From contig QFQQ01000042.1 of assembly GCA_003243445.1 (NCBI GenBank), forward strand, positions 1 to 54,150: 54,150 nt of DNA, read 5' to 3'. A program made the position numbers and the translations under genes. The DNA is from Citrobacter freundii. Its GTDB lineage: Bacteria > Bacteroidota > Bacteroidia > Chitinophagales > Chitinophagaceae. Shown one piece after another: positions 46,062 through 54,150 of the stretch (positions are counted from its first letter, which is position 1; each line of letters starts with the position of its first letter). The notes beneath the pieces are model-generated. The model saw nothing but the letters and a program-made list of their open reading frames with translations, was not told where the DNA came from and searched no databases.

Positions 46062-47174
46062 ATGAAAAAGGTAATTCTCCTTACAGTAAACATTATTCTT
46101 GCTGCAGCCTCTTTTGCACAGAAACAAAGATTCGATCTGGTTTCTTACACGATACCAAAAGGTTGGCTGCAACAACGGAATGAAGGGGGGCTGCAGCTAT
46201 CTGTCACAGATAAAAGAACCGGCGATTATGCTATTGCTGTTATTACGAAGGCAACTGCATCTGCGGCATCTGACGCTGAAAACTTTGCCAACGACTGGCA
46301 TAGACTTGTAAAAAGTACAGTGCAGGTAAGCGGTGAACCTGATATGCAGGACCCAACCAATAATAATGGCTGGAATATTATTTCCGGCAGTGCAAATTAC
46401 ACCGATAAAGCTAATACGGGTTCAGCCACTTTATTAACTGCTACGGGTGGCGGGCAAACGTTGAGTGTAGTGTTAATGACCAATACAAAACAATATCAAA
46501 ATGATCTACTGGCACTTCTAAATTCCATGGAGCTGGCAAAAGCGGTTCAAAATGAGTCCGGCAATGCCGGGCCTGTCACCGCGAATGAATCAGGGGAATC
46601 ACCATTGGCTAAGGCAACCGCCTCAGCCAATGACCTGGCAGCAATGGCACCCGTTAATTCAGTCCTTACAGGGAAAATCTGGGAAGGTCCTTCTTCAGAG
46701 AAATTTACAGGCGCCGGAGTGATGACAGGTCATTATACAGGCGGCTTCCATACAGTACAATATAAATTTCATGGCGATGGTACTTATCGGTTTGTAGATG
46801 TTCTTGCATCCTTTTATACAACGACCAAGACACTGAAATATGAAACCGGTACATGGTCGGTAGATGGTGATCAACTAACAATCAAACCCATCAAAGGACA
46901 AAATGAAGAATGGAGCAAGGTTGGAAAAACATCTAATGGTAACAGTGATGTATCCAATCGTGCCGTTAATGACACCTGGGGCAGAAAAATTAAAGCCAGT
47001 ACCCGCAAATTGGAAAAATATACCTACAGTTTCAGCATCTCAAAAAATGGAGATAAGAATGCACTCGTTCTTCAACGTAATGGACCTACCGAAAGAGAAG
47101 GCGAGGGAAAGATCTTTTACTACAACGAGACATTGCCTGCCAGATCGGCAACACTACCATCAGGATTAAAATAA
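46062..47174 (+). CDS. Secreted protein paralogous to the preceding gene
   Basis: A 370-residue protein with a signal peptide (1-19, ending SFAQ). Residues about 20-160 repeat the domain of the preceding product almost step by step: 'KQRFDLVSYTIPKGWLQQRN' against 'KQAFDVLNYIQPKGWDKTET', then SGEPDMQDP against PGEPTMQAP, and SANYTDKANTGSATLLTATG against SSYTDGNNKGSVVLITATG. A linker (165-200) joins a C-terminal beta domain with 'TGHYTGGFHTVQYKFHGDGT' and 'ETGTWSVDGDQLTIKP', a lipocalin-like pattern common in Bacteroidota. It lacks the second PsbP-like unit. The next gene starts 8 bp later, so they are co-transcribed. Confidence 0.82.
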   Translation: MKKVILLTVNIILAAASFAQKQRFDLVSYTIPKGWLQQRNEGGLQLSVTDKRTGDYAIAVITKATASAASDAENFANDWHRLVKSTVQVSGEPDMQDPTNNNGWNIISGSANYTDKANTGSATLLTATGGGQTLSVVLMTNTKQYQNDLLALLNSMELAKAVQNESGNAGPVTANESGESPLAKATASANDLAAMAPVNSVLTGKIWEGPSSEKFTGAGVMTGHYTGGFHTVQYKFHGDGTYRFVDVLASFYTTTKTLKYETGTWSVDGDQLTIKPIKGQNEEWSKVGKTSNGNSDVSNRAVNDTWGRKIKASTRKLEKYTYSFSISKNGDKNALVLQRNGPTEREGEGKIFYYNETLPARSATLPSGLK

Positions 47175-47182
47175 CTACCAGT

Positions 47183-49372
47183 ATGAAAAAGTTTACCACT
47201 TTATTTTTATGTATGCTTTTATGTGGCTTTGCTTTTTGCCAGAAGCCATCTAAAGAACAAATGGAAGCAGACAAAAAGAAATATGCTGAAGCGCAAAAGA
47301 AATTAGAAGCTCAAAAGGCTGCCATGAGTCCGGAAGCCCGGAAGAATTTTGAGGATATGATGGAAAAAATGGGCGCCAACAAAGCAATGCAGGGTGCGCA
47401 GCAGGCAATGAATGATAACGCAAAAGGCAATACGAATATAATGCTGCGTACTACGGATCCTGATATTGTCCCCGGCAAAATGGCTGAACTTAAAATTGCT
47501 GCTACACCACAAACCAGGGCACAGCTTACCGCCTATCTCACTCCCATTTTTAATGAGGCAGACAAATTAATAAAGCCCGAAAGTAAGACTGCTGTAAAGC
47601 AACTGCTGAATAAGGGCGAAAAAACCGGGAAGTATGCGATGGTCTTCTGGGCAAATAATGAATTGGATAAAGCCTTATATCTTTTATTGAATGCAGGGAT
47701 CACCAACCCGGATGATCTGGTTTCATTGAATAACCTGGGGAGCCTGCTTACCATTTCGGGTTATGCCCACAAATCATTGCCGGTTTTGCTATATGCACAG
47801 AAATTATTGCGCAATAGCGCCACGGTACTCAATAACACCGGGCAGGCATTGCTTAGTGTGGGGAATGTGGATAAAGCAAAAACAATGCTGGTTGCTGCCA
47901 TTGCAAAAGATTCTACGAATTCCGAAGCATATCGCTCACTGGCATTGATCGCGCAGAAGCAGGGTGATAAACCGCTGTGTGCAGGCTATCTTGAAAAAGC
48001 CATTGCACACGGCGGCGCAACCACACAAAATATTAATCTGTTGCAGCAGATTTCACCAGCAGCCGATAAGTCAGCCATGTACCATGCTATACGCAACAAT
48101 TTCAAGCAATTTTATAAAGACCATAGCATTACCAGGCGTTTTGTTATACCTCCCATACCCGGAAGTTACGAAGCCTGCGTGGCGGCCTATCCTGAGATCA
48201 ACAACTTCTTTTTGAACCTGGATGCTACTATAAAAGAAGCAAAGAAAGCAGGCGCGCAACTGGAGAAAGAGTATGAAAAGCAACTGACGAATAACATGAA
48301 TAAAAGGATGGCACAAGCGAAGCAGATAGCGGACAATGTAGGAAAGCCAGGTGCCGCCAAAATGGTGCAGGATATAAAAGCGGAACTTACCAACCCATTT
48401 ATGGCCCAGGCAGGCCTGATGCTTAATGCCATTGATAACCCGCAATACAGTGTTTCTTATATCAGCCGCATGAAAAGGGAAGCCTCAAACAGATTGCAAA
48501 ATGAAAACGAACTGAGGCAGGCACTGAAAACAGATTTTGATGACAAGATCAGCGCCCTGCTAAAAGAAAAATCTACATTAAAAACCGGCGAAGCGCAACC
48601 GGATAATGAGCGTGACATGCAAATTGAAAAGCAACTCTGCGAACTAAAAACAGCCAGACAGAATAAATGGCTGGAAAAATCAGCTGCAATCAATAATCAA
48701 TACATACGAAATATAGAAGACCTGATGAACCAGCGTTTACAGGAATATTTATTCTGGAATACGATCATTATGCAGTCCATGCAGGATCCTACACCCGTAA
48801 ACTACCAGATGTATGTCGGCTACCTTAACGATCTGCAAGGTTTCCGTTCTTACTTTCCTTTTTATGCAGATGGAGGATTTTCACAACCATGCGGCGATCA
48901 GTTAAAGAAAGATTACAACAGCAAGGGGAAGATCCAGGTTTGGGAAAGAGAACACTGCGAAGTGAATTTTGGTTTTGACGCCAAAGTGTGCGGCGGAAAA
49001 ATGGATTGCGAAGGATTCAGCATCTATGCAGATCTGAAAGCCGGCGAATTTGCTTATAGCCGCAGCTATGACCCTGTAACATGGCAAACAACCGGGCATA
49101 GCTTTTCTGCCAAAGCCGGTAAGGACACAGAGTTTGAAATCGGCAAGCTGGGCGGAAAAATCGGCGCCTCTGTAGAGACCACTATCAAATTTGACGGCAA
49201 TATGAATCCTGTTGATCTGATCGTTACAGGCTCTGCCGGAGCAGGTTTAAGTGGCCCGATGGGTGGTGGCGCGTCGGTTGATCTTGGGTCGGTGACGGTA
49301 AGTGTTAACGGAGGTTTTAATTCCTCAGGCCCGGGCTTTACCTCATTCGGCAGTAATTTTTTGAGAAACTAG
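47183..49372 (+). CDS. Secreted TPR protein with Gly-rich C-terminal domain
   Basis: A 729-residue protein. The signal peptide (1-19, ending AFCQ) is followed by a Lys/Glu/Ala-rich coiled segment (20-70), a helical TPR region (about 130-290, with 'VSLNNLGSLLTISGYAHKSL' and 'ATVLNNTGQALLSVGNVDKA'), long charged helices (about 330-560), and a Cys-containing C-terminal domain that ends in a Gly/Ser-rich beta tract ('GSAGAGLSGPMGGGASVDLG'). The C-terminal tract suggests a beta-rich or barrel-like end, but it does not look like a T9SS sorting domain. TPRs in the periplasm usually hold partner proteins, so a scaffolding role for the cluster is plausible. I do not recognise the full-length family. 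Confidence 0.8.
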   Translation: MKKFTTLFLCMLLCGFAFCQKPSKEQMEADKKKYAEAQKKLEAQKAAMSPEARKNFEDMMEKMGANKAMQGAQQAMNDNAKGNTNIMLRTTDPDIVPGKMAELKIAATPQTRAQLTAYLTPIFNEADKLIKPESKTAVKQLLNKGEKTGKYAMVFWANNELDKALYLLLNAGITNPDDLVSLNNLGSLLTISGYAHKSLPVLLYAQKLLRNSATVLNNTGQALLSVGNVDKAKTMLVAAIAKDSTNSEAYRSLALIAQKQGDKPLCAGYLEKAIAHGGATTQNINLLQQISPAADKSAMYHAIRNNFKQFYKDHSITRRFVIPPIPGSYEACVAAYPEINNFFLNLDATIKEAKKAGAQLEKEYEKQLTNNMNKRMAQAKQIADNVGKPGAAKMVQDIKAELTNPFMAQAGLMLNAIDNPQYSVSYISRMKREASNRLQNENELRQALKTDFDDKISALLKEKSTLKTGEAQPDNERDMQIEKQLCELKTARQNKWLEKSAAINNQYIRNIEDLMNQRLQEYLFWNTIIMQSMQDPTPVNYQMYVGYLNDLQGFRSYFPFYADGGFSQPCGDQLKKDYNSKGKIQVWEREHCEVNFGFDAKVCGGKMDCEGFSIYADLKAGEFAYSRSYDPVTWQTTGHSFSAKAGKDTEFEIGKLGGKIGASVETTIKFDGNMNPVDLIVTGSAGAGLSGPMGGGASVDLGSVTVSVNGGFNSSGPGFTSFGSNFLRN

Positions 49373-49453
49373 GCCTGGTGATCTCCTTCTGGAAAAAAAA
49401 TGCCTGACCAGGCTTTGATGTACTTTCTGTTTCAACATAAACCGTTTATAAAA

Positions 49454-50791
49454 ATGCAAAAGATATTGCTGATCATCCCTGTGCTTTGTGTATTTTCTGT
49501 ACGTGCACAAACCAGTTTCAAGGCATGGGAAAAAGTAATTTCCAAGGACTGTACTGGAGAGACCGTACTGAATGAACCGGGAAGGTATTGGGATGCCCAT
49601 ACCGGAATAGCAACAGGCGGAGCCAAATCCGGTTATACAACAACAGATCTCGCTAATGCAAAAAAAATGATGACGGCATTTGAAAACATTTGCAAACCAA
49701 CGCTGCAATTTACCGGCGGGCTTGCAAAAGCCAGTTTTGCGTCTGATTCAAGATCATTTTATAACCAGGAGTTGGCGAATACCTACCGGTACAACCTGGG
49801 CTTTCATCAATTTGTTTGTAATATACAAACACACAAACTGGCAATTGTGGATGAATACCAGGGTGTGCTCAGAATAACAGCCAATCCATGGTTTCAAACG
49901 GCTTTTCATTCTTTTGAGGGCAATGCCGCTGCTTATAAAATTCCTGCAAACAGCCAGAGCGTCAATGCACCTTTTATTGGTGTACTTAATTACTATGCTT
50001 TTATAGATGACAGGCTGGTGAATGCTATCAATGGCGGAAATGGTTTTATTGATCTGACTACTGAAGGAGTGGGCGATCAGTTGACGCAAAGCACGGGACA
50101 GGTTCTTGAAAATAAACCCGGCAAAGGTTATGGCTGGAATGGCAGCAATGGCTTTGTGGCAATAGGTTCGGTTAGTTTTGTATTTCGCCACGCGTTTATT
50201 GCTCATTCCGATATTCCTTTTTTTATTCCGGTAACCAGGAAGCAATTCCTTACCGACCTGCTCGAATTTTATGATCGTGAAAAACCTGAACTGGTGGCAA
50301 ATATGGATGACAGGATCAGGAAACTGGCTAAGACGATCAGCGAATCGGAGAAAACCAACAGCAGCTATCTGCAGGATCAAAAAAAACGGCAGATCATACA
50401 GGAACAAAGTGCAAAAGATATACTTACGATCAGTGACCAGAAAAAGAAAACCGTTACTCAGTTGCTGCAATCGAAAGATGAAAAATGGCTGAATCAGCAG
50501 GCTATTGTTCAGGGAGACAACAAGGCTTTTACCGTTCCTTATAACCGCAACATCAACGCCAAAGAGATCTACGGAAATTTTTTCTTTACTGAATTTTATA
50601 CCGGCAGCGAAGGCTTGAAATTATACCGGATCAATCCGGCGTACCTGAAAAAATATCCGCCGGGCGGTACTAAACCGTCCATTATTGATGTGATGTATCG
50701 TTTCAAAACAGGCGATAAGTTTTTAACACGAATAAATGACTCCTTTATCAACCAGCTTGACCTTGCTGCTTTGAGGAAATTGCTGGAATAA
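49454..50791 (+). CDS. Secreted protein of unknown function
   Basis: A 445-residue protein starting at ATG 49454, which opens a signal peptide (MQKILLIIPVLCVFSVRAQ); an in-frame ATG at 49400 would add 18 residues before it. The first two thirds are mixed alpha/beta with repeated aromatic-rich strands; a charged helical stretch (about 270-350, including 'QKKRQIIQEQSAKDI') follows, and the end is alpha/beta. No motif, repeat or sorting domain was recognised. It is the last of five consecutive rightward secreted genes, following the TPR gene by 81 bp. Confidence 0.78.
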   Translation: MQKILLIIPVLCVFSVRAQTSFKAWEKVISKDCTGETVLNEPGRYWDAHTGIATGGAKSGYTTTDLANAKKMMTAFENICKPTLQFTGGLAKASFASDSRSFYNQELANTYRYNLGFHQFVCNIQTHKLAIVDEYQGVLRITANPWFQTAFHSFEGNAAAYKIPANSQSVNAPFIGVLNYYAFIDDRLVNAINGGNGFIDLTTEGVGDQLTQSTGQVLENKPGKGYGWNGSNGFVAIGSVSFVFRHAFIAHSDIPFFIPVTRKQFLTDLLEFYDREKPELVANMDDRIRKLAKTISESEKTNSSYLQDQKKRQIIQEQSAKDILTISDQKKKTVTQLLQSKDEKWLNQQAIVQGDNKAFTVPYNRNINAKEIYGNFFFTEFYTGSEGLKLYRINPAYLKKYPPGGTKPSIIDVMYRFKTGDKFLTRINDSFINQLDLAALRKLLE

Positions 50792-51509
50792 GTTGTTTCG
50801 CAACAGAGAGATATCAGGACAGAACATATCAATGTTAATTCAATAGTGCCTGGTTAGGTGCCGTGACAGATCAACCTTTCTATTCATGAACTAAAAGCCG
50901 GCTCCTTCCTCTTTCCTTACCGTCTTACCGGTTTAATTTTTACCGGTAAGGCGGGAAGACGGGAAGGACGTACAAACGACGCGGCTTAACTAAACGACAT
51001 TGGATAAAAATTGTTGGTTCGGGAGTGCTTCCTGTTACTGAAATAATGGTACTCCACTAATGCCGCCCAAAAATCGATAATTGTTAACAGTAGGAACGCC
51101 CCCATCGTTTCATTTTTGGACACGTCTTCGTCATGTCGAGAAAACGCTAATGGGGTTGTTCATTGGTCAGGCATAGCGGTAAAATACCAGTCCTCCGAGT
51201 GTTGGGTCGGGTTTACCGCCACGACAGGACAAGTTGCGAGAGGGCCCTTATCTGATGGCTGTATCGGGCAGACACTTCATCGTTCCTTACACAACCAATC
51301 CTACCGTTAACCGGCTGAGACCAGCCGCTCACTACATCGGCATCCATCCCTGCTTGAACGTTGCATAATTTACAGTAACAATCAATGCAATGTTCAGGAA
51401 CAAGTCGTTCCCATATGTTGCGCATATTTATATAGTGCCGAATCCCAAAAGTTAAACAGCGCCGTAAAATTTACTCCAATAATATTTATTCATACTTTAA
51501 TTAAAGAGA
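50792..51509. other. Long intergenic region with repeat copy
   Basis: This 718-bp gap holds a copy of the dispersed palindrome (50911-51002). From 51003 to 51509 several overlapping short frames on both strands exist (for example 51116-51310 plus and 51213-51425 minus). None has a recognisable domain, and mutual overlap suggests decayed or non-coding DNA. Confidence 0.5.
50911..51002. repeat. Right part of dispersed palindromic repeat
   Basis: A strong hairpin has arms 50925-50932 (TTACCGGT) and 50942-50949 (ACCGGTAA) that extend outward to about 17 paired bases with a few mismatches (50915-50932 with 50942-50958). It is followed by ACGACGCGGCTTAA and the end CTTAACTAAACGACATTG (50986-51002), the family terminus. 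A matching left terminus was not found, so the copy may be truncated. Confidence 0.65.
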
Positions 51510-52043
51510 ATGGACCAGAAAACTGCAAAAAAAATAATCGACGACAGAAGGTCGTCAGGGAAAAATGACCAACAAATCTATGATGAACTTTCAGCGCACT
51601 ATGACAATAAGAAAAATCTTGCCCTGCTGATCACCGGTACCGCCCCGGTACAGATCAGAAAGCAGTACAAGCCCTACAACAATGCACTGATCGGCTTGCT
51701 TGCAATGATTCTTTTATTTCGCTTGATTGGTATATTTTCCCTGGTGGCGGAGGGAGAAGTCCTGGGCCTTCTTATTAGTTTGATTGGTATATTGCTCCCG
51801 GTGCTATTCATTTACGGATTCATTCATTACATGGGTGCGATGTATAAACTATGCGGCTTCTTAACCGTGTTGGGCATTGTACAGCTGATCGCGAGTTGGG
51901 ATAATGTTGTATTCGGAATCATAGGGTTGATCATATTGATTCCCATGGCCTTTTTATCATTCTATTTAAGCAGCAAAATGTTTCCAAATTTTAGCCCTAA
52001 TAAATTACGAAAAGATAAAGATGGCGGTTATCTGTTGAATTAA
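51510..52043 (+). CDS. Small membrane protein with N-terminal helical domain
   Basis: A 177-residue protein. Residues 1-55 are soluble and helical ('KTAKKIIDDRRSSGKNDQQI' and 'YDELSAHYDNKKNLALLITG'), a pattern seen where a short regulatory domain precedes membrane helices. About four membrane segments follow (around 58-77, 82-108, 112-130 and 135-155), and the C-terminus is a short charged cytoplasmic tail. It is a single gene between two non-coding regions. No transporter or enzyme signature is visible; the family is not recognised. Confidence 0.75.
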   Translation: MDQKTAKKIIDDRRSSGKNDQQIYDELSAHYDNKKNLALLITGTAPVQIRKQYKPYNNALIGLLAMILLFRLIGIFSLVAEGEVLGLLISLIGILLPVLFIYGFIHYMGAMYKLCGFLTVLGIVQLIASWDNVVFGIIGLIILIPMAFLSFYLSSKMFPNFSPNKLRKDKDGGYLLN

Positions 52044-52719
52044 TATTCATGCGCTGTTACAAGAACCTTAATATGTCATTGACTAAGTACTGGCTTCAAC
52101 AGGCTATCAGCTTATACCTTCTGTCACTGATTGGAAACCTTTTTTAGCTTTTGAATTATGTTTCCTAAAATGTCGCAACGTAATTTTTTTCATCCTTGTC
52201 AACTGTCAAATCCTGATACCAGGTGGTTTTTCCTTCATAAAAACCCGTGTATCCTGCTATTTTCCCGGTCTGCTATATAACATTTTCATTATTGTCCAAA
52301 GTAATTCCATGTGGAATGTTGAACTCACTTTCTTTGTCGCCGTTTTTACCTCACTAGAACAAACATTTTCCTGGGCAGAAAATTTTATAACCTTGCTATT
52401 TCCGTAACTATCACTAACAGTCGACCACAAATAACGAACCCGGTAATTTAATCTGGGCTGCCGGGCGGGAATCGCGCGTAGCGAAGAAACAGCAATTACT
52501 TCATGAAACACCGGGCGTTTTCCTTACATCACCGCTTTTGGATATTATCTGTTGATAAAACTAGTCAAACCAAACCTATAAATGAATTATCTTAGTTTTT
52601 TTGTGTCAATTGCAGCATTGTAATGATAGTAGTAAAAGACTATCAAATTAAGAAAGCACCAGCCGGCTATGTGCTGTAACAATTTTGACGATAAACCGTT
52701 TTAATATAAAATCCGTAAA
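52044..52719. other. Intergenic region with decayed gene
   Basis: A 676-bp gap between two rightward genes. Its middle carries the remains of a leftward NHL-propeller gene (see 52165-52440). The rest (52044-52164 and 52441-52719) shows no other gene; the promoter of the gene at 52720 should be at the right end but no strong match was found. Confidence 0.5.
52165..52440 (-). pseudogene. Decayed NHL/six-bladed propeller fragment
   Basis: Reading leftward, 52421-52375 encodes 'TVSDSYGNSKVIKFSA'. A different frame, after a shift, encodes 'GDKESEFNIPHGITLDNNEN' and VI before a TAG (52341-52273), then continues in the same frame as 'QTGKIAGYTGFYEGKTTWYQ' and DLTVDKDEKNYVAT to a second TAG (52272-52165). 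This order ('DSYGNS.V.KF', 'F..PHGI..D', a W and 'D.TVDK..N') is that of NHL-repeat propellers such as peptidyl-alpha-hydroxyglycine lyase-like proteins. With at least one frameshift and an internal stop in about 260 bp, it cannot be functional. No upstream part with a signal peptide is recognisable. Confidence 0.6.
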
Positions 52720-53769
52720 ATGAGGCTTCTTTTCCTACTCTTTCTTTTTATCGCGAATAACATCACTGCACAAAAACTGGATATCATGCTGATAGGCGTT
52801 TCACACAACTATAGCCCCTATCCTGTTCAGGATTTTTCCGGGATTCATACCAAGATTAAAAAGTTCCAGCCCGAAGCCTTTTTTGGGGAGTTTCTGAGCA
52901 GCGAAGACGAAAAGCTGGTAATGGACTATTGGTGCAAGCAGGATAATATCAAGCGACTGAAGAACCTTCAAAACAGTAGGAGTATTCCGCCCGAACAATT
53001 AACCCGAAGGATTGACAGCCTTAAAAAACGCTCCATCGCTGATCCACGCAATTATCAGCTAAAGGTCGACCTTGCCCATGCTTACTACCTGAACCAGGAC
53101 GTAGCAAACGGACATTACCAGTTCTGGCAAGTGTTTGACCATTTGCAACGCGAACCCAACCAGGAACTCGCGGCTTATACGGATAAAATTCTTCTTCCTG
53201 GCCTGGATACTACGGGAAGAAGCATGAGACGGGTTAAAACATCTGAATATGCAATGATCGCTTTCCCGATGATGCAGCAACTGGGCATATCCGGTCTGAT
53301 GGCAATGGATTGCCAGGATTATGATCTGAACTGGAATGCATCCTGGGCCGCCTTCGATGCTCAATTTGATCTGTTCAGGAAAGATACAAGCGCATCATTC
53401 AAAACTGAATTAAGGTCTCATCTCAATAAGATCAATAAAGGTTTCGCAAAGTTTGATTCGGTTGAAAAATACTCCACTTACGTTACCGAATGGCTGAATA
53501 CGAATGAATCATCAGCGATTGCTGCATCGGGTGATTTTTATCTACCGGAAATGTATAGCATGAACAACTTCCCCAAAGATGAAATAAACTCCAAAATTCA
53601 TTGGTGGCTGATGAGAAATAAAGGAATGTGCGATAATGTGGTGAACCGTGCGAAGAAAGCAGGCGTAAAAAGAGTCGTCGTTATTGCAGGAGCGAATCAC
53701 CGGAAATTCATGCAGGATATTTTTGAGAAGATGCCGAACGTCAGGGTCAGGAACATCAATGAATTTTGA
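52720..53769 (+). CDS. Secreted DUF5694/TraB-like protein
   Basis: A 349-residue protein with a signal peptide (1-17, ending ITAQ). The opening of the mature part, 'LDIMLIGVSHNYSPYP', then 'IHTKIKKFQPEAFFGEF', has the beta-alpha-beta layout and the GxxH and GE motifs of the TraB/GumN/EreA-like superfamily, and the C-terminal 'VKRVVVIAGANHRKFMQDI' supplies the second H-containing strand. These residues usually bind a metal or catalyse hydrolysis in that fold; Bacteroidota relatives are called DUF5694. Activity is unproven. It stands alone on its strand, 676 bp from the previous gene. Confidence 0.75.
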   Translation: MRLLFLLFLFIANNITAQKLDIMLIGVSHNYSPYPVQDFSGIHTKIKKFQPEAFFGEFLSSEDEKLVMDYWCKQDNIKRLKNLQNSRSIPPEQLTRRIDSLKKRSIADPRNYQLKVDLAHAYYLNQDVANGHYQFWQVFDHLQREPNQELAAYTDKILLPGLDTTGRSMRRVKTSEYAMIAFPMMQQLGISGLMAMDCQDYDLNWNASWAAFDAQFDLFRKDTSASFKTELRSHLNKINKGFAKFDSVEKYSTYVTEWLNTNESSAIAASGDFYLPEMYSMNNFPKDEINSKIHWWLMRNKGMCDNVVNRAKKAGVKRVVVIAGANHRKFMQDIFEKMPNVRVRNINEF

Positions 53770-53999
53770 TCTGAGGCTGATCGGCCTTGTCGGAATCTCT
53801 ACGTTAGAAGATCCCTTCAAGCTTGCCAGTTATACTTCCGCCTGTTCGCAATGTTTATAACAACCGCCAGCTTTTCGAATAATTCGTCGAACCTCAATGG
53901 CGCACATAGCCCACAATTTAATTGTGGGTGGAGGGTTATGACGCTGTGTTTTCCATTAAAGGAGCGCTGACCGCGCATTCTCTTCCCACAATTTCAATT
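53770..53999. other. Intergenic region with short palindrome
   Basis: After the last gene, no coding region is evident up to the window edge. A perfect hairpin CCCACAAT-TTA-ATTGTGGG lies at 53910-53928; it is not followed by a T-run, so a terminator role is doubtful. Confidence 0.5.
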
Positions 54000-54150
54000 C
54001 AATGTCGTTTAGTTAAGAGACCAGGCAGCTTTTACTTGTCACATCCCCGAATAGTAAAACTTTTTCTGGTGGTTCATCCTCTCCCTGCTCTGTTTCCCCG
54101 GGCGGGCTGATTAGTGCGATAACAATCTTCATTCCTGCCAGACCCGGGGT
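54000..54150. mobile_element. Left end of a further family element, cut by window edge
   Basis: CAATGTCGTTTAGTTAAG at 54000-54017 is the best-preserved form of the terminus seen at 18425 (CAATGCCGTTTAGTTAAG) and, inverted, at 50986-51002. GC-rich sequence such as CCCGGGCGGGC follows, like the interior of the complete copy. The right end would lie beyond the window. Confidence 0.5.

Noticed and set aside
51116..51425. Overlapping short frames on both strands in the long gap after the secreted-protein cluster.
   Set aside because: None has recognisable protein features and they contradict each other; they are better regarded as non-coding or fully decayed DNA.
53910..53928. Perfect hairpin CCCACAAT-TTA-ATTGTGGG as a terminator.
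   Set aside because: No T-run follows on either strand and it is 140 bp beyond the nearest gene end.

Overview
The window reads as chromosomal DNA of a Bacteroidota bacterium, most like the Chitinophagaceae/Sphingobacteriales side of the phylum. The reasons are a type IX secretion (T9SS) C-terminal sorting domain, many signal peptides ending in 'AQ', TTTG...N19...TAnnTTTG-like promoters, few Shine-Dalgarno sites, TPR-containing histidine kinases of the HisKA_2 and HisKA_3 types, and a giant SpvB/RHS protein. No rRNA, tRNA, CRISPR array, plasmid or phage backbone was seen.

Layout. (1) 231-1106 (-) is a lipoprotein with YD-like sequence. (2) 1685-13926 (+) is a probable three-gene operon: small outer-membrane barrel, T9SS cargo protein, and a 3159-residue SpvB/FG-GAP/RHS protein with a more AT-rich C-terminal tip and no visible immunity gene. 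(3) 14319-20030 holds a TPR sensor kinase (-), a lipoprotein alpha/beta hydrolase (-) and a sigma54-type response regulator (+). A mobile element with a perfect 10-bp target duplication has landed immediately upstream of the regulator start codon. (4) 20066-30015 (-) is a long same-strand series with short gaps: HU, SrpA-like catalase, unknown 173-aa protein, DyP peroxidase, small membrane protein, type II NADH dehydrogenase, SDR, 98-aa unknown, a DUF5706/PycTM membrane protein with a decayed HD domain, a kinase-like domain fused to an outer-membrane barrel, and a possible 50-aa lipoprotein. (5) 30124-34078 (-) is a TolC-HlyD-MFS tripartite efflux operon, divergent from two AraC regulators (34538-36333, +). 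(6) 36341-39586 (-) is a four-GAF sigma54 activator, divergent from a monoacylglycerol-lipase-like hydrolase. (7) 40850-43404 (-) is a NarL-type two-component pair, divergent from five consecutive genes for secreted proteins of unknown function (43770-50791, +), two of which are tandem paralogues. (8) 51510-54150 holds a small membrane protein, a decayed NHL-propeller gene and a DUF5694/TraB-like secreted protein.

Intergenic regions carry two kinds of palindromic DNA. One is a MITE-like family with ends resembling CAATGTCGTTTAGTTAAG: a complete copy at 18425-18659, a likely older copy at 43490-43684, partial or degenerate copies near 34291 and 50911, and one running off the right edge. The other is a nested palindrome built from CGCAGATTA-type units at 16811-17016.

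The most promising unexplained systems are the two-component plus secreted-protein locus (40850-50791), the PycTM/kinase-barrel gene set (20066-24275), the RHS operon with its tip, and the mobile element that has displaced the leader of a response regulator.
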